Source of the DNA: Conidiobolus coronatus NRRL 28638
Taxonomy: Eukaryota; Entomophthoromycota; Entomophthoromycetes; Entomophthorales; Conidiobolaceae
Direction: 5' to 3'
Assembly: GCA_001566745.1 (NCBI GenBank)
Contig: KQ964552.1
Span: forward strand, 16,227-39,013
DNA: 22,787 nt
In this document: positions 9,456 through 19,900 of the stretch, piece after piece
How positions within the stretch are numbered: position 1 is the first letter of the stretch
Layout: each line of letters opens with the position of its first letter
Made by a program: the position numbers and the translations under genes
The notes under the pieces: model-generated
Database searches by the model: none
The model's input: the letters and a program-made list of their open reading frames with translations, nothing else
Told to the model about the DNA's origin: nothing

Positions 9456-11304
9456 ATGTCTAATAAAATTAGAGTAGATCCTATTGATGAAGATGTTCCT
9501 TATGATATTCTTGAAGGCCAGCAAATTATATATGAGCCAAAACCAAATTGGAATATTGATATGGATAGAAATATAGAAAAAATATGGCAAACACCAAAAT
9601 TAAACTTTGAAAAATTAAGTTTTGATAACTTGAATGAATTTCTATCAAAGGAAAAACAGTGCTTAACAGCTCCAGCTTCTCAAATGGCTAAAGAAAGCGA
9701 TGCAAACTCTGGAGAAAATAAAGATAATGAAGATAATGGTAACAATATAAATGGAGAGCCTCAAGATAACAATGAAGAATTTGATCAAAAGAAATTCTTT
9801 GAGCTTAAGCACTCGATAAGTCAAGCAATAGAGTAATAGCTGTTTTATATTTATTATGCATTGAATTAATTTTTTGATAGATTGGCTCATATAGAGATGG
9901 GAGTTGCACTTGATGCTCTAACTTTAATTTTATCAAATTCCGACCAACAACAGACTACAGATCAGCCTTTGCCAATTCCTCCAAAATCCATAACTTTGAC
10001 ACCTGCCAATAAGCCAAAGGCAGGCCATAGGGCACTTATTCATCAATCTAAGCTTAATTTAGGCTCTAAAAAATCAGTAATTCATTTAACTTATATATAC
10101 TCAATATCTTACAAATATTTTAGCAATTAACTTTAGCATCTTCACTACTACGCTCTGGAACTACAAGATTAACCAAAACTATTGAAGTGGAGAATACTTT
10201 CTGGGATCAAATTTTACAGCTTAGTAAATTAAATTGGTTTATTCAGAAGGAAGAAACAGTGAATGAAAAAGATCCCGCTCAGTATTTTATTGATTGTGGG
10301 TTTTCTGGCTCTGGGTCAAAACTTTCTTATGAAACATATGCTTATATAAACAGAGAAGTAGATGGTAAGTTAAATCTTTTGCTTAAATACGAAGTAGAGA
10401 AAGCCATGTCAGTCCGTTTACAGCCAACAAGCTCTTTATTGAAACCTTTAAAGGATGTACCAGTTCCAATTTTACCAAAAGGGATTCACTATCCTCAATC
10501 ATTTATTTCATCCAGTCTTCCAACAGATCCAGTAGTACTTGAAGCTCATGAAAAACTTTGTAAAGCTAGATCAACGATTCTTGAAACAGAGCTATTTAAT
10601 TATTTGACGAAAGAGAGTCTCAGCATCGCTCAGTGCTCACACAATATTTCTGATTCTGTTTATATAAGTGTTAATGACGATTGGGAGTTAGTATTTGAGC
10701 TAAAAGAAGTAGCTCAAAAAGAGGAAGTAGTATCGACTCACTTACACTGGCTTTGTAGCGCAATTAAAACAGCGCTTTTATTCAAGCTAAGAGAACATCA
10801 TAAACATCTTGACTCTGTGCAAAAGGGGCTACTGCACACACATGACTGTCTTGGAGTAGATGAAATTAAAAGAACAATTCCGTAAGTTTCCTATATATTC
10901 TATTTATTATATATATTAACAAGAATTATAGAGTTATTCAAGATCCTAATTTTATCCAATATTCAAAAGACATGGTGCTTTACTATTTCTTTTTACAAGA
11001 AATTGACCAAACAGTTCAAAGTGTTTTTGATTCTTTTAAATCTATTAGTACAATTTGTGAATCTTTCTCATCCAACTCATTTTTCAAAATTGAATATTAT
11101 CCAATTGAGGATCCTAAATCTCATCATTCTATACTAGGACATTCTTTACTTATTTATATAGGAAGATTTAATTCTATTAATATTGAACTCAGAGCACCAA
11201 ATTTAATACAGTTAGGAATTGTTGAAGGCAATTTCGCTGTTGAAACTCCAAGTCAGTTGAAAAAATTACTATCCAAGCAAATTAGCATGATATTATTCGG
11301 CTAA
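9456..11304 (+). CDS. MED17: Mediator subunit 17 (SRB4-like, 4 exons)
   Basis: Med17/Srb4 is the head-module scaffold of Mediator, the nuclear coactivator that links transcription activators to RNA polymerase II. Exons are 9456-9832, 9881-10076, 10124-10881 and 10932-11304; the three introns are 47-50 nt and all end in TAG. The joined frame gives 567 residues. Evidence for Med17 is the block across exon 2 (HIEMGVALDALTLIL, about residues 129-143), then SLLRSGTTRLTKTIE and WDQILQLSKLNWFIQ early in exon 3, matching the family pattern of a conserved helix, a Ser/Leu/Arg segment and a Trp pair. Residues of about 80-115 are a low-complexity Asn/Asp/Glu-rich linker. The first exon (PIDEDVPYDILEG) is acidic. 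Similarity is to the family pattern as I remember it and is moderate, as Med17 evolves fast. It reads divergently from DCN1. Confidence 0.82.
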
Positions 11305-11921
11305 TATTAAAAAATAAAAATTGTATATTAATATACGTGAGATTTTTATGCACAGTAATATTAAAGACAAATTCATTTTGTTCAAAATCTTTTAGTTTAA
11401 TTGCTCATTGGAAATTCCACAAATAAAAACTTTTTTAGTGTACACAAAAAACCACTATTTTGAGCCAACTAACAGCTGTTTTATTCATAATATGGTATAA
11501 TGTAAGATTTTAGCAGCGGTTCTCAAATCAATATACGTATTGATACTATAGTTACTAAAATCATTAATATATTAATTGTAGTGTAGATATGAAAGATTAT
11601 GGTAATCTATTTCAAATTTTGTATGAGCTCAGTTCAAAATTTTAATATTTTATAACCGAGTTTTCATCGTGTATAGCCATTATTTAATATAGAATTTATA
11701 ATAAAATCATATTAAAATACTATATTATCAATTTTAACTAATAAAAGTTACTCTTTAATATGCTTTAAGCAACTAAATATCATAAATATTGCAAACTTTC
11801 CATATAAAATTTTTTGGTCAAATTCTCCTCGTTTTAACTAGGTCTTTCATATAAAATAAAGAATATTATAAGGTTATTAGATGTTAATACAGTTTTAATA
11901 AAAGTGTATAAAGAAAGAGTG
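11305..11921. other. AT-rich spacer between convergent genes
   Basis: MED17 and the cullin gene converge here. No coding sequence or RNA gene is visible. It holds the second copy of the short repeat at 11826-11852, about 70 bp beyond the cullin stop codon, so that copy may lie in the cullin 3' untranslated region. Confidence 0.55.
11826..11852 (+). repeat. Short dispersed repeat, copy 2
   Basis: This copy matches positions 1-28 at about 25 of 28 aligned bases. The shared core is GTTTTAACTAG followed by TCTTTCATAT. It lies in the spacer between the convergent MED17 and cullin genes. Too little is visible to say whether it belongs to a transposon family. Confidence 0.35.
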
Positions 11922-14417
11922 TTAGGGTATGTATACAATGATAGAAGGATCTTCTTCTAAGTGCTCGAGATAACCTTTATCAACAAGGTATTGGATTCTT
12001 TGATCAAACTGTGATTTAGTAACTTTAAAAGAAAGAGCATCGTTGAGCTCAGCTTCTAATGAATTTATCTTGCATTTGGTAGCGTTTTTCATCATTCTAA
12101 TTAGAATGGAGTCAACCTGGTGCTGACGGTCCAAAAATGTTTTTTGTTTAATTTCTGATTCAATAGGAGTCTAAAAATAATTAGAAATGAGTATTTTTGC
12201 TATATAAACGTTTACCACTTGTAAAGATTTCATATCATTAATTCTTATTGAATTAGATTCATGAATAAACCTATGATTTATGGCGAAACAACAAGCTTCT
12301 AATGATGATTTCAGCTAAAATAATTAAAATTAAAGCTTTGAATAATAAATTTATAGATAACTTACCGTATCGCGTTCTAAAATTGGAATAGATCCATTGC
12401 ATAAGCTTTCTAGAGATATATCTAATTCTTTAGATGGTATTTTTGTATATTGAATTATTTCAGAATAGCTTAACACATCTTTATCTAATTCATCAAACAG
12501 TGATAGAATTGATGCTTGAAAGCAGTTGGTAGTAAACTCCTTAACTCCACTAGAGAAGTTTGCAAGTATCTCGCAACTTCCAAGAGCGTGCGACCATGAA
12601 AGCTTTTTATCAGGATACTTACTAGTATAGAACTGTTCAAAGTTTTGTTGTAATTGTGAGAGTTGACTAGGTAGAATGAAATCTACATTACTGTGACTAG
12701 GCCAATGGTAAGACGAAAAAATTCTAAAATCAAGTTGCATATTGCTTAAATTTGAATTTTCATTAAATTTAGAAGTGAGTTCTTGTGAAGTATTTATATC
12801 ACGAAGCATTCCTTCAAGGTTATGAGTAAAGTCCAAATTACTCACTTCGCGAAGATGGCTTATCATACTTTGTTCCAAATCCATATGTATAACTCCATTA
12901 GTTATTAATCTATTAGAGAGCTGATGGCGATATAAATCTTCAAAAATATCTTTTGACTCGTTAAGTCTAAATATCTGAATTCCATTCTGAATTATTTGAT
13001 CTGAGGACATATCTGGAGATACAGAGCTCGGGTTCATTAAGAAATGATGGAAATACCAGCATAATTTTTGGGCTATTATGATTGATTTACCACTAAATGC
13101 TTTGGAAAAGCATTTTTTGATAGAATCATAGATATTAGAATTATGTTCCATTGCTTGTGTTAAATACTTCATACACGTATTATTTAACCATACTAGCTTA
13201 TGAACTGCTTGCGGGTCACTGTCCATGTTTTTAACGATTTCATTTGTATGGATTGTGATAGATTCGCATAAAATATTTTGAAGAATTTCCACTATGCCTA
13301 CATGTTTGTACAGTGAATAAATATTTTTCATTAACAGGTGATCATGATCTTCAAAGAGAGAATTAAATCCTGAACTTTTAATAATTTTTTCACCATGGTT
13401 TTTAACAAGCTCTATGAAGAGTATATTCATGATAGGTTTTTCTGTTTGTCCTTGTAAGTAATTGGCAATAAAATCTTTTTCTTGATCAAGAGTTTTTTCC
13501 ACGTATTCAATATACTCTTTCAATGTCGAGTGTGATAAATGCTCGATTGCTTGAATTTGATAAAATTGCTGCGTATGCGTTAATAACTCATCTTCAAACG
13601 AGTTTTGATAAATATTTAAAAGGATTAGCATTTCTAATAAGTTACGAATAGACTCTCTATCCAAATGTTTCCCAGATTTGAGCTGAAATATTGCAAAAAT
13701 TAAACTTTCGCTAATCTTTCTCTTGCAATTAGGGTCATTTTGAAGAGCTTCGTTGAATTTATGGAGAGCTAGTTTGGATAATGGCATTAGTTGAGGTGTT
13801 TTACGAATTAGAGTTTGATCCAAGTATGAGAAAATAGTATTAATTATTTTGATTTGCTGCTGATAAGCTTTCCATTCTCTATTGAACTCTAAAAGAAAAT
13901 CTTTAGAATCAAATTTGCTAAATGTTTTGAAAGTTAGTATAAATAGCGTAGAAAGTTGAAGTTATTACATTAATACAGTTTTAAGTTTTTGCTTCGAAGA
14001 CGCTTCAAACACTTGCTCTAGCTGCTTATACATCTTCTCACCTTGGTTATTTCTGCACAAAACTTGGCATAGCTAAAAATAATTAACACAATAAACAAGT
14101 TTTGGTTATGAATAATTACTTGGTATAAATTTTGAAGACCTTCAGGAGGTTGAGAGCTTGTGAGAATTTTTTCAAGTGCTTGATTTAGTTTTGACCAGCA
14201 TTCGTCGAAATAATCATTTGGCAAAGGTGCTGGTGCTAAATACAATATATATTAAAATTTATAAACATATGTAATATTATATATAAATACAATTAAACCC
14301 TTTAAAAGAAATTGACTGCTTTGGGCTATTTGATTGGTTGATTGAGCCTACGGTATATGTATTTTTTCCAGGAGAAAAATAAGTATTTTTCCCATTAAAA
14401 GCGTAAGGGTGTAGCAT
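11922..14417 (-). CDS. CUL4: Cullin, CUL4-like (6 exons)
   Basis: This is a scaffold of a cullin-RING E3 ubiquitin ligase; CUL4 works with DDB1. Exons in transcript order: 14417-14291, 14235-14120, 14072-13969, 13917-12366, 12314-12216 and 12170-11922. Introns are 45-55 nt and all end in TTTAG. The product is 748 residues, the normal cullin length. The N-terminus, after a linker of about 37 residues, shows FKGFNSPAPLPNDYF, LQNLYQLCQVL and KMYKQLEQVFE, which track the start of CUL4 and not CUL1. LEGMLRDI and the segment around SYHWPSHSNVDF mark the cullin homology domain. The C-terminal winged helix has DRQHQVDSILIRMMK; the aligned neddylation lysine is K694, and the chain ends VYIP. It is divergent: the hallmark YKKDLAKRLL is YRHQLSNRLI. 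Cullin family is near certain; the CUL4 assignment is from memory of the family and less sure. Confidence 0.88.
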
Positions 14418-14739
14418 TTTTGTAAATAATATTAACTTGATGACTGATATTTTTAAATAAATCTATATGAAATTATTGAATTAAAATTATGGGAAGCAAG
14501 TTTAAAACAATTTTTGTTTTAGTATTGATTATTTTAATAGTTGTTATTATTTAGTATAGAAGCAAATATAATGATAAAACGGGTACAAGTTTGATTCAAT
14601 ATATATATATTTAACTACAGTAGCCTATATATATAAATGACAGAGCTTTTTATACTGGGCTTTCAATGGTATATTGATCTAAATAAGATATATTTTAATC
14701 TTATGGTCAAGTTTATTAAAGCGTAATATTTAAATAAAT
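14418..14739. other. Spacer between ThrRS and cullin genes
   Basis: This 322-bp AT-rich stretch lies between two genes that both read on the minus strand. It must carry the ThrRS 3' end and the cullin promoter. I see no extra coding region and no motif that I would defend. Confidence 0.5.
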
Positions 14740-16992
14740 TTATAAGAATTGCTTTTCATTTGTTTGAAAGAGTTCTAATAGGCTTTCAACGGTAAAAGAT
14801 CCTAAATCAGCACCATCTCTAGTCTTAACTGAAATAGTATTAGTCTCAACTTCCTTCTCGCCAATAATAATTAAGTAGTTGTATCTGGATGTGATACCAT
14901 TGCGAACCTTTTTAGAGAGCGACTTGTTGCTTAAATCGATATCAACATGGTAAGTTGAATTAGGGAATCCTGGGAACTTAAGCTTGGAATGAATTGATGT
15001 AGCATAGTCGCTAAGATGAGAAAGTGGAAGTGGGCAGATGAGAGCTTGACGTGGGCTAAGCCAGAAAGGCCATTTTCCGGAGTTGTGCTCCATCAGAATT
15101 GCAAGCAGTCTTTCTATAGAGCCAAAAATAGCTCGATGAACCATAACTGGTCTAGAATAAGAACCTTCATTATTTTGGTATTCTAACTTGAATCTTTGAG
15201 GAAGCTGGAAGTCAAGTTGAATGGTTGCAGTTTGATGAGAGCGTCCAAGTGCGTCATTTACCATGATATCAATTTTTGGTCCATAAAAAGCACCATCTCC
15301 CTCCTTGATAGTCCATTTTCTTCCTGTACCATTTAAAGCACTAGTTAAAGCAGCTTCAGCTTCTTCCCATTCACTTAGTTCGCCCATGTAATGTGTCAAA
15401 GGGCGAGTGGATAAAGTAAGATTGTAGTCTTCAAAAGTTAATGCTTGATAAACAGTATCAAGCATTTTTAATGATTTTGAGATTTCACTTTGAACCTGGT
15501 CTTTTGTACAAAATATGTGGCCATCATCTTGATGGAATTGTCTTACTCTTGTTAATCCAGAGAGTGCCCCGGTAGCTTCATTTCTGTGCAAGGCTCCAAA
15601 ATCTGCAAATCGAATAGGTAAATCTTTGTAAGTTCTAGGTTGACTAGAGAAAATCAAGCAATGAGCTGGACAATTCATGGGTTTAAGCCCAATTGAACTT
15701 GAATCTTCATGAGAGTGATCACAAGAAGATTCATCATGAGAGTCTAGCAAAAACATGTCATCTTTATAGTTGTCCCAATGTCCAGAAATCTTCCACAAAT
15801 CTTTTTTGAACAAAATTGGAGTCATGACTTCTTCAAAGCCATACTCCTTATATTTGTATCTTAAGAAGCTTTGTAGTTTGTGGATAATTCTAGTTCCGTG
15901 AGGTAAGAAAAATGGAGCACCTGGGCTATATGGGTGTACCATGAATAACTCTTGATTTTTTCCAATTAATCTGTGGTCTCTTTCTTGAGCCTGCTTTCTC
16001 AAAGTTTCCCACTTTGTCTTGGCATCGTTAGTATTGAAACCAGTTCCATAAATTCTTGTGAATTTGGCGTCAGTTTGAAGAGTGCCTTCTGAAGCTTGAA
16101 TTCTTTCGCTTGAAAGTAACATCGAAGAATGAAGAGATTTAGTGTTGGTAAATAAAAGATCATCAAAAATACCAATGGAGTTGTTGATTTGGTATAAGTT
16201 AACGCTGGAATCAGGGTTAAGTTTTAGCTGATCTAACTTAAGTCTATCTGATTGATGAGTTAGTACATTGGCATCGATTGTAGATGGAACTGTGACACGT
16301 TTAATAAATTGCTTTTGTTTAATAATCTCTGACAATTTTACGCTGAGATCCTTAAACTCTTCTGGGCTTAAAGCACCTACAAACTTGTCTTTTGAGATAT
16401 TTTGAATAATATCCATTAAGTCTCCTTTATCTGAATTGCTTACTTGGTCATTGAATAATAAAAATGTATTTTCAAAAGTATTTCTAGCATTATACTCATG
16501 AGAATATGATAAAAATCGTGGTCCATATAACTGATGACAGCTTTCAGTTAAGAGCAAGTTTGCAGTATTATTGGATGCGGTATTAACGAATTTTTCAATT
16601 GAATCGGGGTTTTCTGGTATAGGTCTGTACTCAGGAGATGTTATAGTAAACTTTGGAGAGTCTAAGTTATTTGGCATTCTTATTAATAGCTGAAAATAAA
16701 AAATACTTTGTATAAAAGTCACCTTTTTTATCAATGGAAATAGTCTCATGTTTTAAACTTCCATCAGATTCAGTTCTATAACTATTCAATGTACTTGTGG
16801 TAGCTTTGGACAACAGATATTGCCAAGCATCGTAGCCAGTATTGTTACTATAAAAAGCTTAATAATCATTAATTATTGTTATGTGTATGCTATAGTATTA
16901 TTACCTTTAAAATAACCTAAACTTTGATTTTTATTCAAAAATACAGATTTTGGTGAGTTTAATATTGCTTTTTGAATTTTATTTATAATCAT
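14740..16992 (-). CDS. MST1: Threonyl-tRNA synthetase, probably mitochondrial (3 exons)
   Basis: It charges tRNA-Thr with threonine. Exons are 16992-16905, 16857-16723 and 16661-14740; introns are 47 nt (ending AAG) and 61 nt (GTGACT...TAG). The product is 714 residues. The start region (MIINKIQKAILNSPKSVF) is basic and free of acids, fitting a mitochondrial presequence. The class II core is complete: motif 2 HRNE at 433-436, motif 3 GSIER at 588-592, and the ThrRS zinc ligands C405, H456 and H583. The anticodon-binding domain closes the chain. An N-terminal region corresponding to the editing domain is kept, but the HxxxH and CxxxH metal/catalytic motifs are gone (aligned N105, N109, L243 and N247). 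A Ser/His/Asp-rich insert occupies 381-399, and the usual CPGH reads CPAH. The frame stays open upstream of exon 3 to an ATG at 16749, so a shorter unspliced form is possible. Confidence 0.92.
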
Positions 16993-17402
16993 ATCCTACT
17001 TATTTTGCTTTAATTAACTTGTCTGTCAGTTGAAGATCTTTTTATATTTGAATATCGCATTATATATTTATGGGATTTATACTAACAATCTTTGTATAAA
17101 AACAATATTACTATATCTCTTGATTATATTATATATTAAATTTATTTATGAGTATAACTATCATAAATTTGCTATTATACTATATCTTATAATACTTAAA
17201 TGATAAAAATTACTAATAAACTCAGTATTTAACATAGCTTAAACAATGCCTTTTCGGAAATATAAGATATTTTTATATATTAATCATTCATGCTATCGTA
17301 TATGTGGTTTATTAGAATATTTAAATTATAAAAACAAGTAGAGTGTTAATGTCAAAATTTTTAATGTTAATCTATATTGAGTACATTTCGCTGACTGAAA
17401 AT
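16993..17402. other. Spacer between NOG2 and ThrRS genes
   Basis: This 410-bp stretch is very AT-rich and lies between two minus-strand genes. It should hold the NOG2 3' end and the ThrRS promoter. No reading frame in it resembles a protein. I could not single out promoter elements. Confidence 0.5.
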
Positions 17403-19015
17403 CTATTCTTCGTCTCCATTGCCTTCGCCTTCATCTTCTTGCTCATCGCTTATTGTCTCTTCAGCTGTTTCAGTATTTTCTTGACTTTCTTCTTGATCAG
17501 CATCTTTAGAAGCGTTTGCATTAGGAGGAGGAGTGAAGAAAGGAATCTTTCCTCTTAACCAGTCGTTTAAGATCATTTTAGCAACGGTGCTTAAATCAGG
17601 TTCACCTCCCTTTAATAATTTACCAGCTTGGTTGGCGACTTGACTTAAGAAATCTACATGATCATTCCAGTGCTTTACATTGTATGTTCTGGTGATATAG
17701 ATAGGCTTAACACGTTCCAAAACACCAGGAATATAGTCTTCTGGGTTCTTTACATTTTCAACACGGACAACACCTTTCAATACAATATCTGTTTCAGTGT
17801 CTTCGGTTGAAGGCTGTACAATACCGGGACAATCAATAAGATAGATTCTCTTCATCAAGGTAATATATTGCCAAACTTTAGTTTCACCAGGAAGAGGAGC
17901 AACATTGCATACCTTCTTTTTCTTTAAAGTGTTAATGATACTGGATTTACCAGTATTAGGGTAGCCAACTAAACCTACAGAAATTTGCTTTTTATCTGTG
18001 TGAAGAGAGCTGAATTGTCTCAAAAGATGGATCAAAGAACCTTTACCGAAAGAGTTGTTGATACTGGCATGGAAAGCTAAAGTAGGATATTCTTGAGATA
18101 AGTGGGCGACCCATTTTGAAGTAACCCAGTCAGGAACAAGATCACATTTGTTTAAAACAAAAACAAGATGCTTGTGAGGGCATTCTTTCTTAATGAAGTG
18201 CTCAACATTATGACATCTGGTACCCATAGGATTACGAGCATCCAAAACGTGTAAAACAACATCTGAAGAGTCGATAACTTTGTATAATTCGTTCCAAATT
18301 CTTCTGGATTGACCTTTGGAGAATACAGTTTCTTTGGAATCTTCAAGATTAATAACATCTTTGTGAACTGAGAGATTTTGATCTTTTTGATCATCATACA
18401 AATCTAAAGATTTTACATTAAATAATGATTTCAGGAAAAATATAAAATTAAAATTACCAGCAGATTCAGTGACACTAGTAGCTAATTCGTCAACAGATCC
18501 TTGCAAAACCTTGGGTCTCTTTCTTTGAGCCTTAGGACCAAAGGTGTTAGAAAAAGTTTCGGATTCTAACATATGTACACGGCTGATCTATAGCGAAGGA
18601 ATTAGTTTATGAATTTTTATATGAGCATATGAAATACCTTGGTTGTTTCTGTCAATAAACTGAGTGGGAGTTTGCTTTGCTTTAATAATACTTGATAAGG
18701 ATCGTGAACTTTGTTACCCATTTTTTCTCTGAAACGGTCCAAAGCTTCTTGACCAATAACACGGGTATTTCCGAACCATTTTCTATTGGGGGCGACACGG
18801 GCAATTGGAGCTTCTTTGCTTTGGAAAGCGGCAGCCTTAATAATTTTACCATCTTTATCACGAACAGCTCTTCCGGACTTGAGCATGTTCAAGTATTTAA
18901 CTTTACTTTTATCACGGTAGAAATTTTCTCCCTTTAATCTAGTATTGGCAGGTGATTCATTGTTACCAGAGGCAGACTTGGACATTCTAGTCTTTTCTTT
19001 CTTTCCTTTACCCAT
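17403..19015 (-). CDS. NOG2: Nucleolar GTP-binding protein 2 (3 exons)
   Basis: Nog2/Ngp1 is a nucleolar and nuclear GTPase that binds pre-60S particles and acts as a checkpoint before their export. Exons are 19015-18638, 18587-18458 and 18403-17403; introns are 50 and 54 nt. The product is 502 residues, near yeast Nog2. The N-terminal NGP1NT domain carries [15 protein letters not shown] and [15 protein letters not shown]. The GTPase is circularly permuted, as in the YlqF/RbgA class: DARNP at 224-228, G4 NKCD at 244-247, G1 GYPNTGKS at 296-303 and G3 DCPG at 330-333. The family block LLKGGEPD follows. The tail of about 35 residues is strongly acidic and low complexity. The 54-nt second intron is a multiple of three and has no stop in frame; retention would add 18 residues rich in Phe and Leu. 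I call it spliced because relatives have no such insert and its ends match local introns. Confidence 0.96.
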
Positions 19016-19768
19016 TTTGCAAATTAGTTTGATTTATTACTGTTAGTATTAATATCTAAGTTAGTTCTATTGATTCTATTTTAATTATAATACTCTATTA
19101 GAATTATTATTAATTGAGTTTGCACTAAATTTTTAATTATTCAGAGTTTTTCTAGTTTTTATACTTTTATTTTAGTTAATTTATTTGTGGGATTATATTT
19201 CTAAATTCAATTGGATTAAAATTATTAAACTTGTGTTATAAAAGAATATTTGTTACTATACAATAACAAGTTTAAATCAAAACTTTAGACCATCAAGATT
19301 CCATTCTAGAATTTTTTTAAAGCTATCTTTAACTAGATAACTTAGATTAATAGTGCTTTGTATAGAAATGCTATTTTTATTAATAATTCAAGTCGTTCTT
19401 ATGGATGATCTAGTTTTATATATTCTAGAGTATAATACAATAGTTAGTATCTGAAAAGATGGATTATTCTGAAAAAAATTATGAACTTATACTCTAACTT
19501 TAAATGCTTTAGCAAAAGATTTAAGAGAAATAAAAAAATTAATAAAGTATCTAATGAAAAACATGGTTATTAACCATATATAATGTATATTAAATACATA
19601 TAAAATATAATTAGAAGCATGTCTGACAACATATAAAAAATTTAAAATGATAATATAAAAACAGTGTTAAAAAGAGAGATTTTAAGCAGATAAGTTAGCA
19701 GATTAAAATACTAAACAATTTAAATAACATATTAAATGCTATATAAGCCATTGTTTACATTATTTAAT
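19016..19768. other. AT-rich spacer between NOG2 and 5S rRNA
   Basis: NOG2 reads away to the left and the 5S gene reads away to the right, so this 750-bp stretch holds the NOG2 promoter and any sequence upstream of 5S. A TTATTTAA run sits just before the 5S start and may act as an upstream TATA-like element for RNA polymerase III, though such runs are common here. No other gene is visible. Confidence 0.5.
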
Positions 19769-19885
19769 ACAGCGGTCATAGATGGTTGAAAGTTACCGAT
19801 CCCTTCAGAACTCGGAATATAAACGGCCAATCGCATGGTTAGTACTATGGTGGGGGACCACATGGGAATACCATGTACTGCTGAG
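19769..19885 (+). rRNA. RDN5: 5S ribosomal RNA
   Basis: This is the 5S RNA of the large ribosomal subunit, made by RNA polymerase III. The universal 5S words are present in order: CCGATCCC-TCAGAACTCGG, then GGTTAGTACT, TGGTGGGGGACC and TGGGAATACC. The ends form the terminal helix I: C19770-T19776 pairs with A19877-G19883 over seven pairs, one of them G-U. GGTTAGTACT and the following GGTGGG...GACC belong to the internal control region (box A and box C) used by TFIIIA. The length of about 117 bases is normal; the exact ends may be off by one or two. It is a single copy between protein genes, as in fungi with dispersed 5S genes. Sequence and pairing look functional. Confidence 0.95.
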
Positions 19886-19888
19886 ATC

Positions 19889-19900
19889 TTTTTATTTTTT
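19889..19900 (+). terminator. RNA polymerase III terminator of 5S rRNA
   Basis: Two T-runs, five T at 19889-19893 and six T at 19895-19900, are split by a single A and begin a few bases after the end of the 5S helix. Runs of four or more T on the coding strand terminate RNA polymerase III. The double run is a main signal with a backup. Confidence 0.85.

Noticed and set aside
9663-9890. Minus-strand ORF resembling a membrane protein
   Set aside because: Its hydrophobic run is the antisense of the Asn/Asp-rich MED17 linker.
13967-13975. Alternative donor for cullin intron 3 at ACT|GTATTA
   Set aside because: Joining there puts the next exon in a frame that stops at once (CAA ATT TGA); the donor AT|GTAATA keeps KTVLIKFDSKDF.
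16662-16749. ThrRS start at the ATG at 16749 without splicing
   Set aside because: The frame is open, but splicing of the 61-nt intron joins two further upstream exons with a basic presequence in correct phase. I kept it as an alternative only.
16851-16857. Acceptor TATAG at 16849 for ThrRS intron 1
   Set aside because: It gives the wrong frame for exon 2; the AAG acceptor just upstream keeps AFYSNNTGYDAWQ, although AAG is rarer here.
17343-17558. 71-codon plus-strand ORF rich in Phe and Leu
   Set aside because: It is the antisense of the acidic NOG2 tail; GAA/GAG repeats read as TTC/CTC on the other strand.
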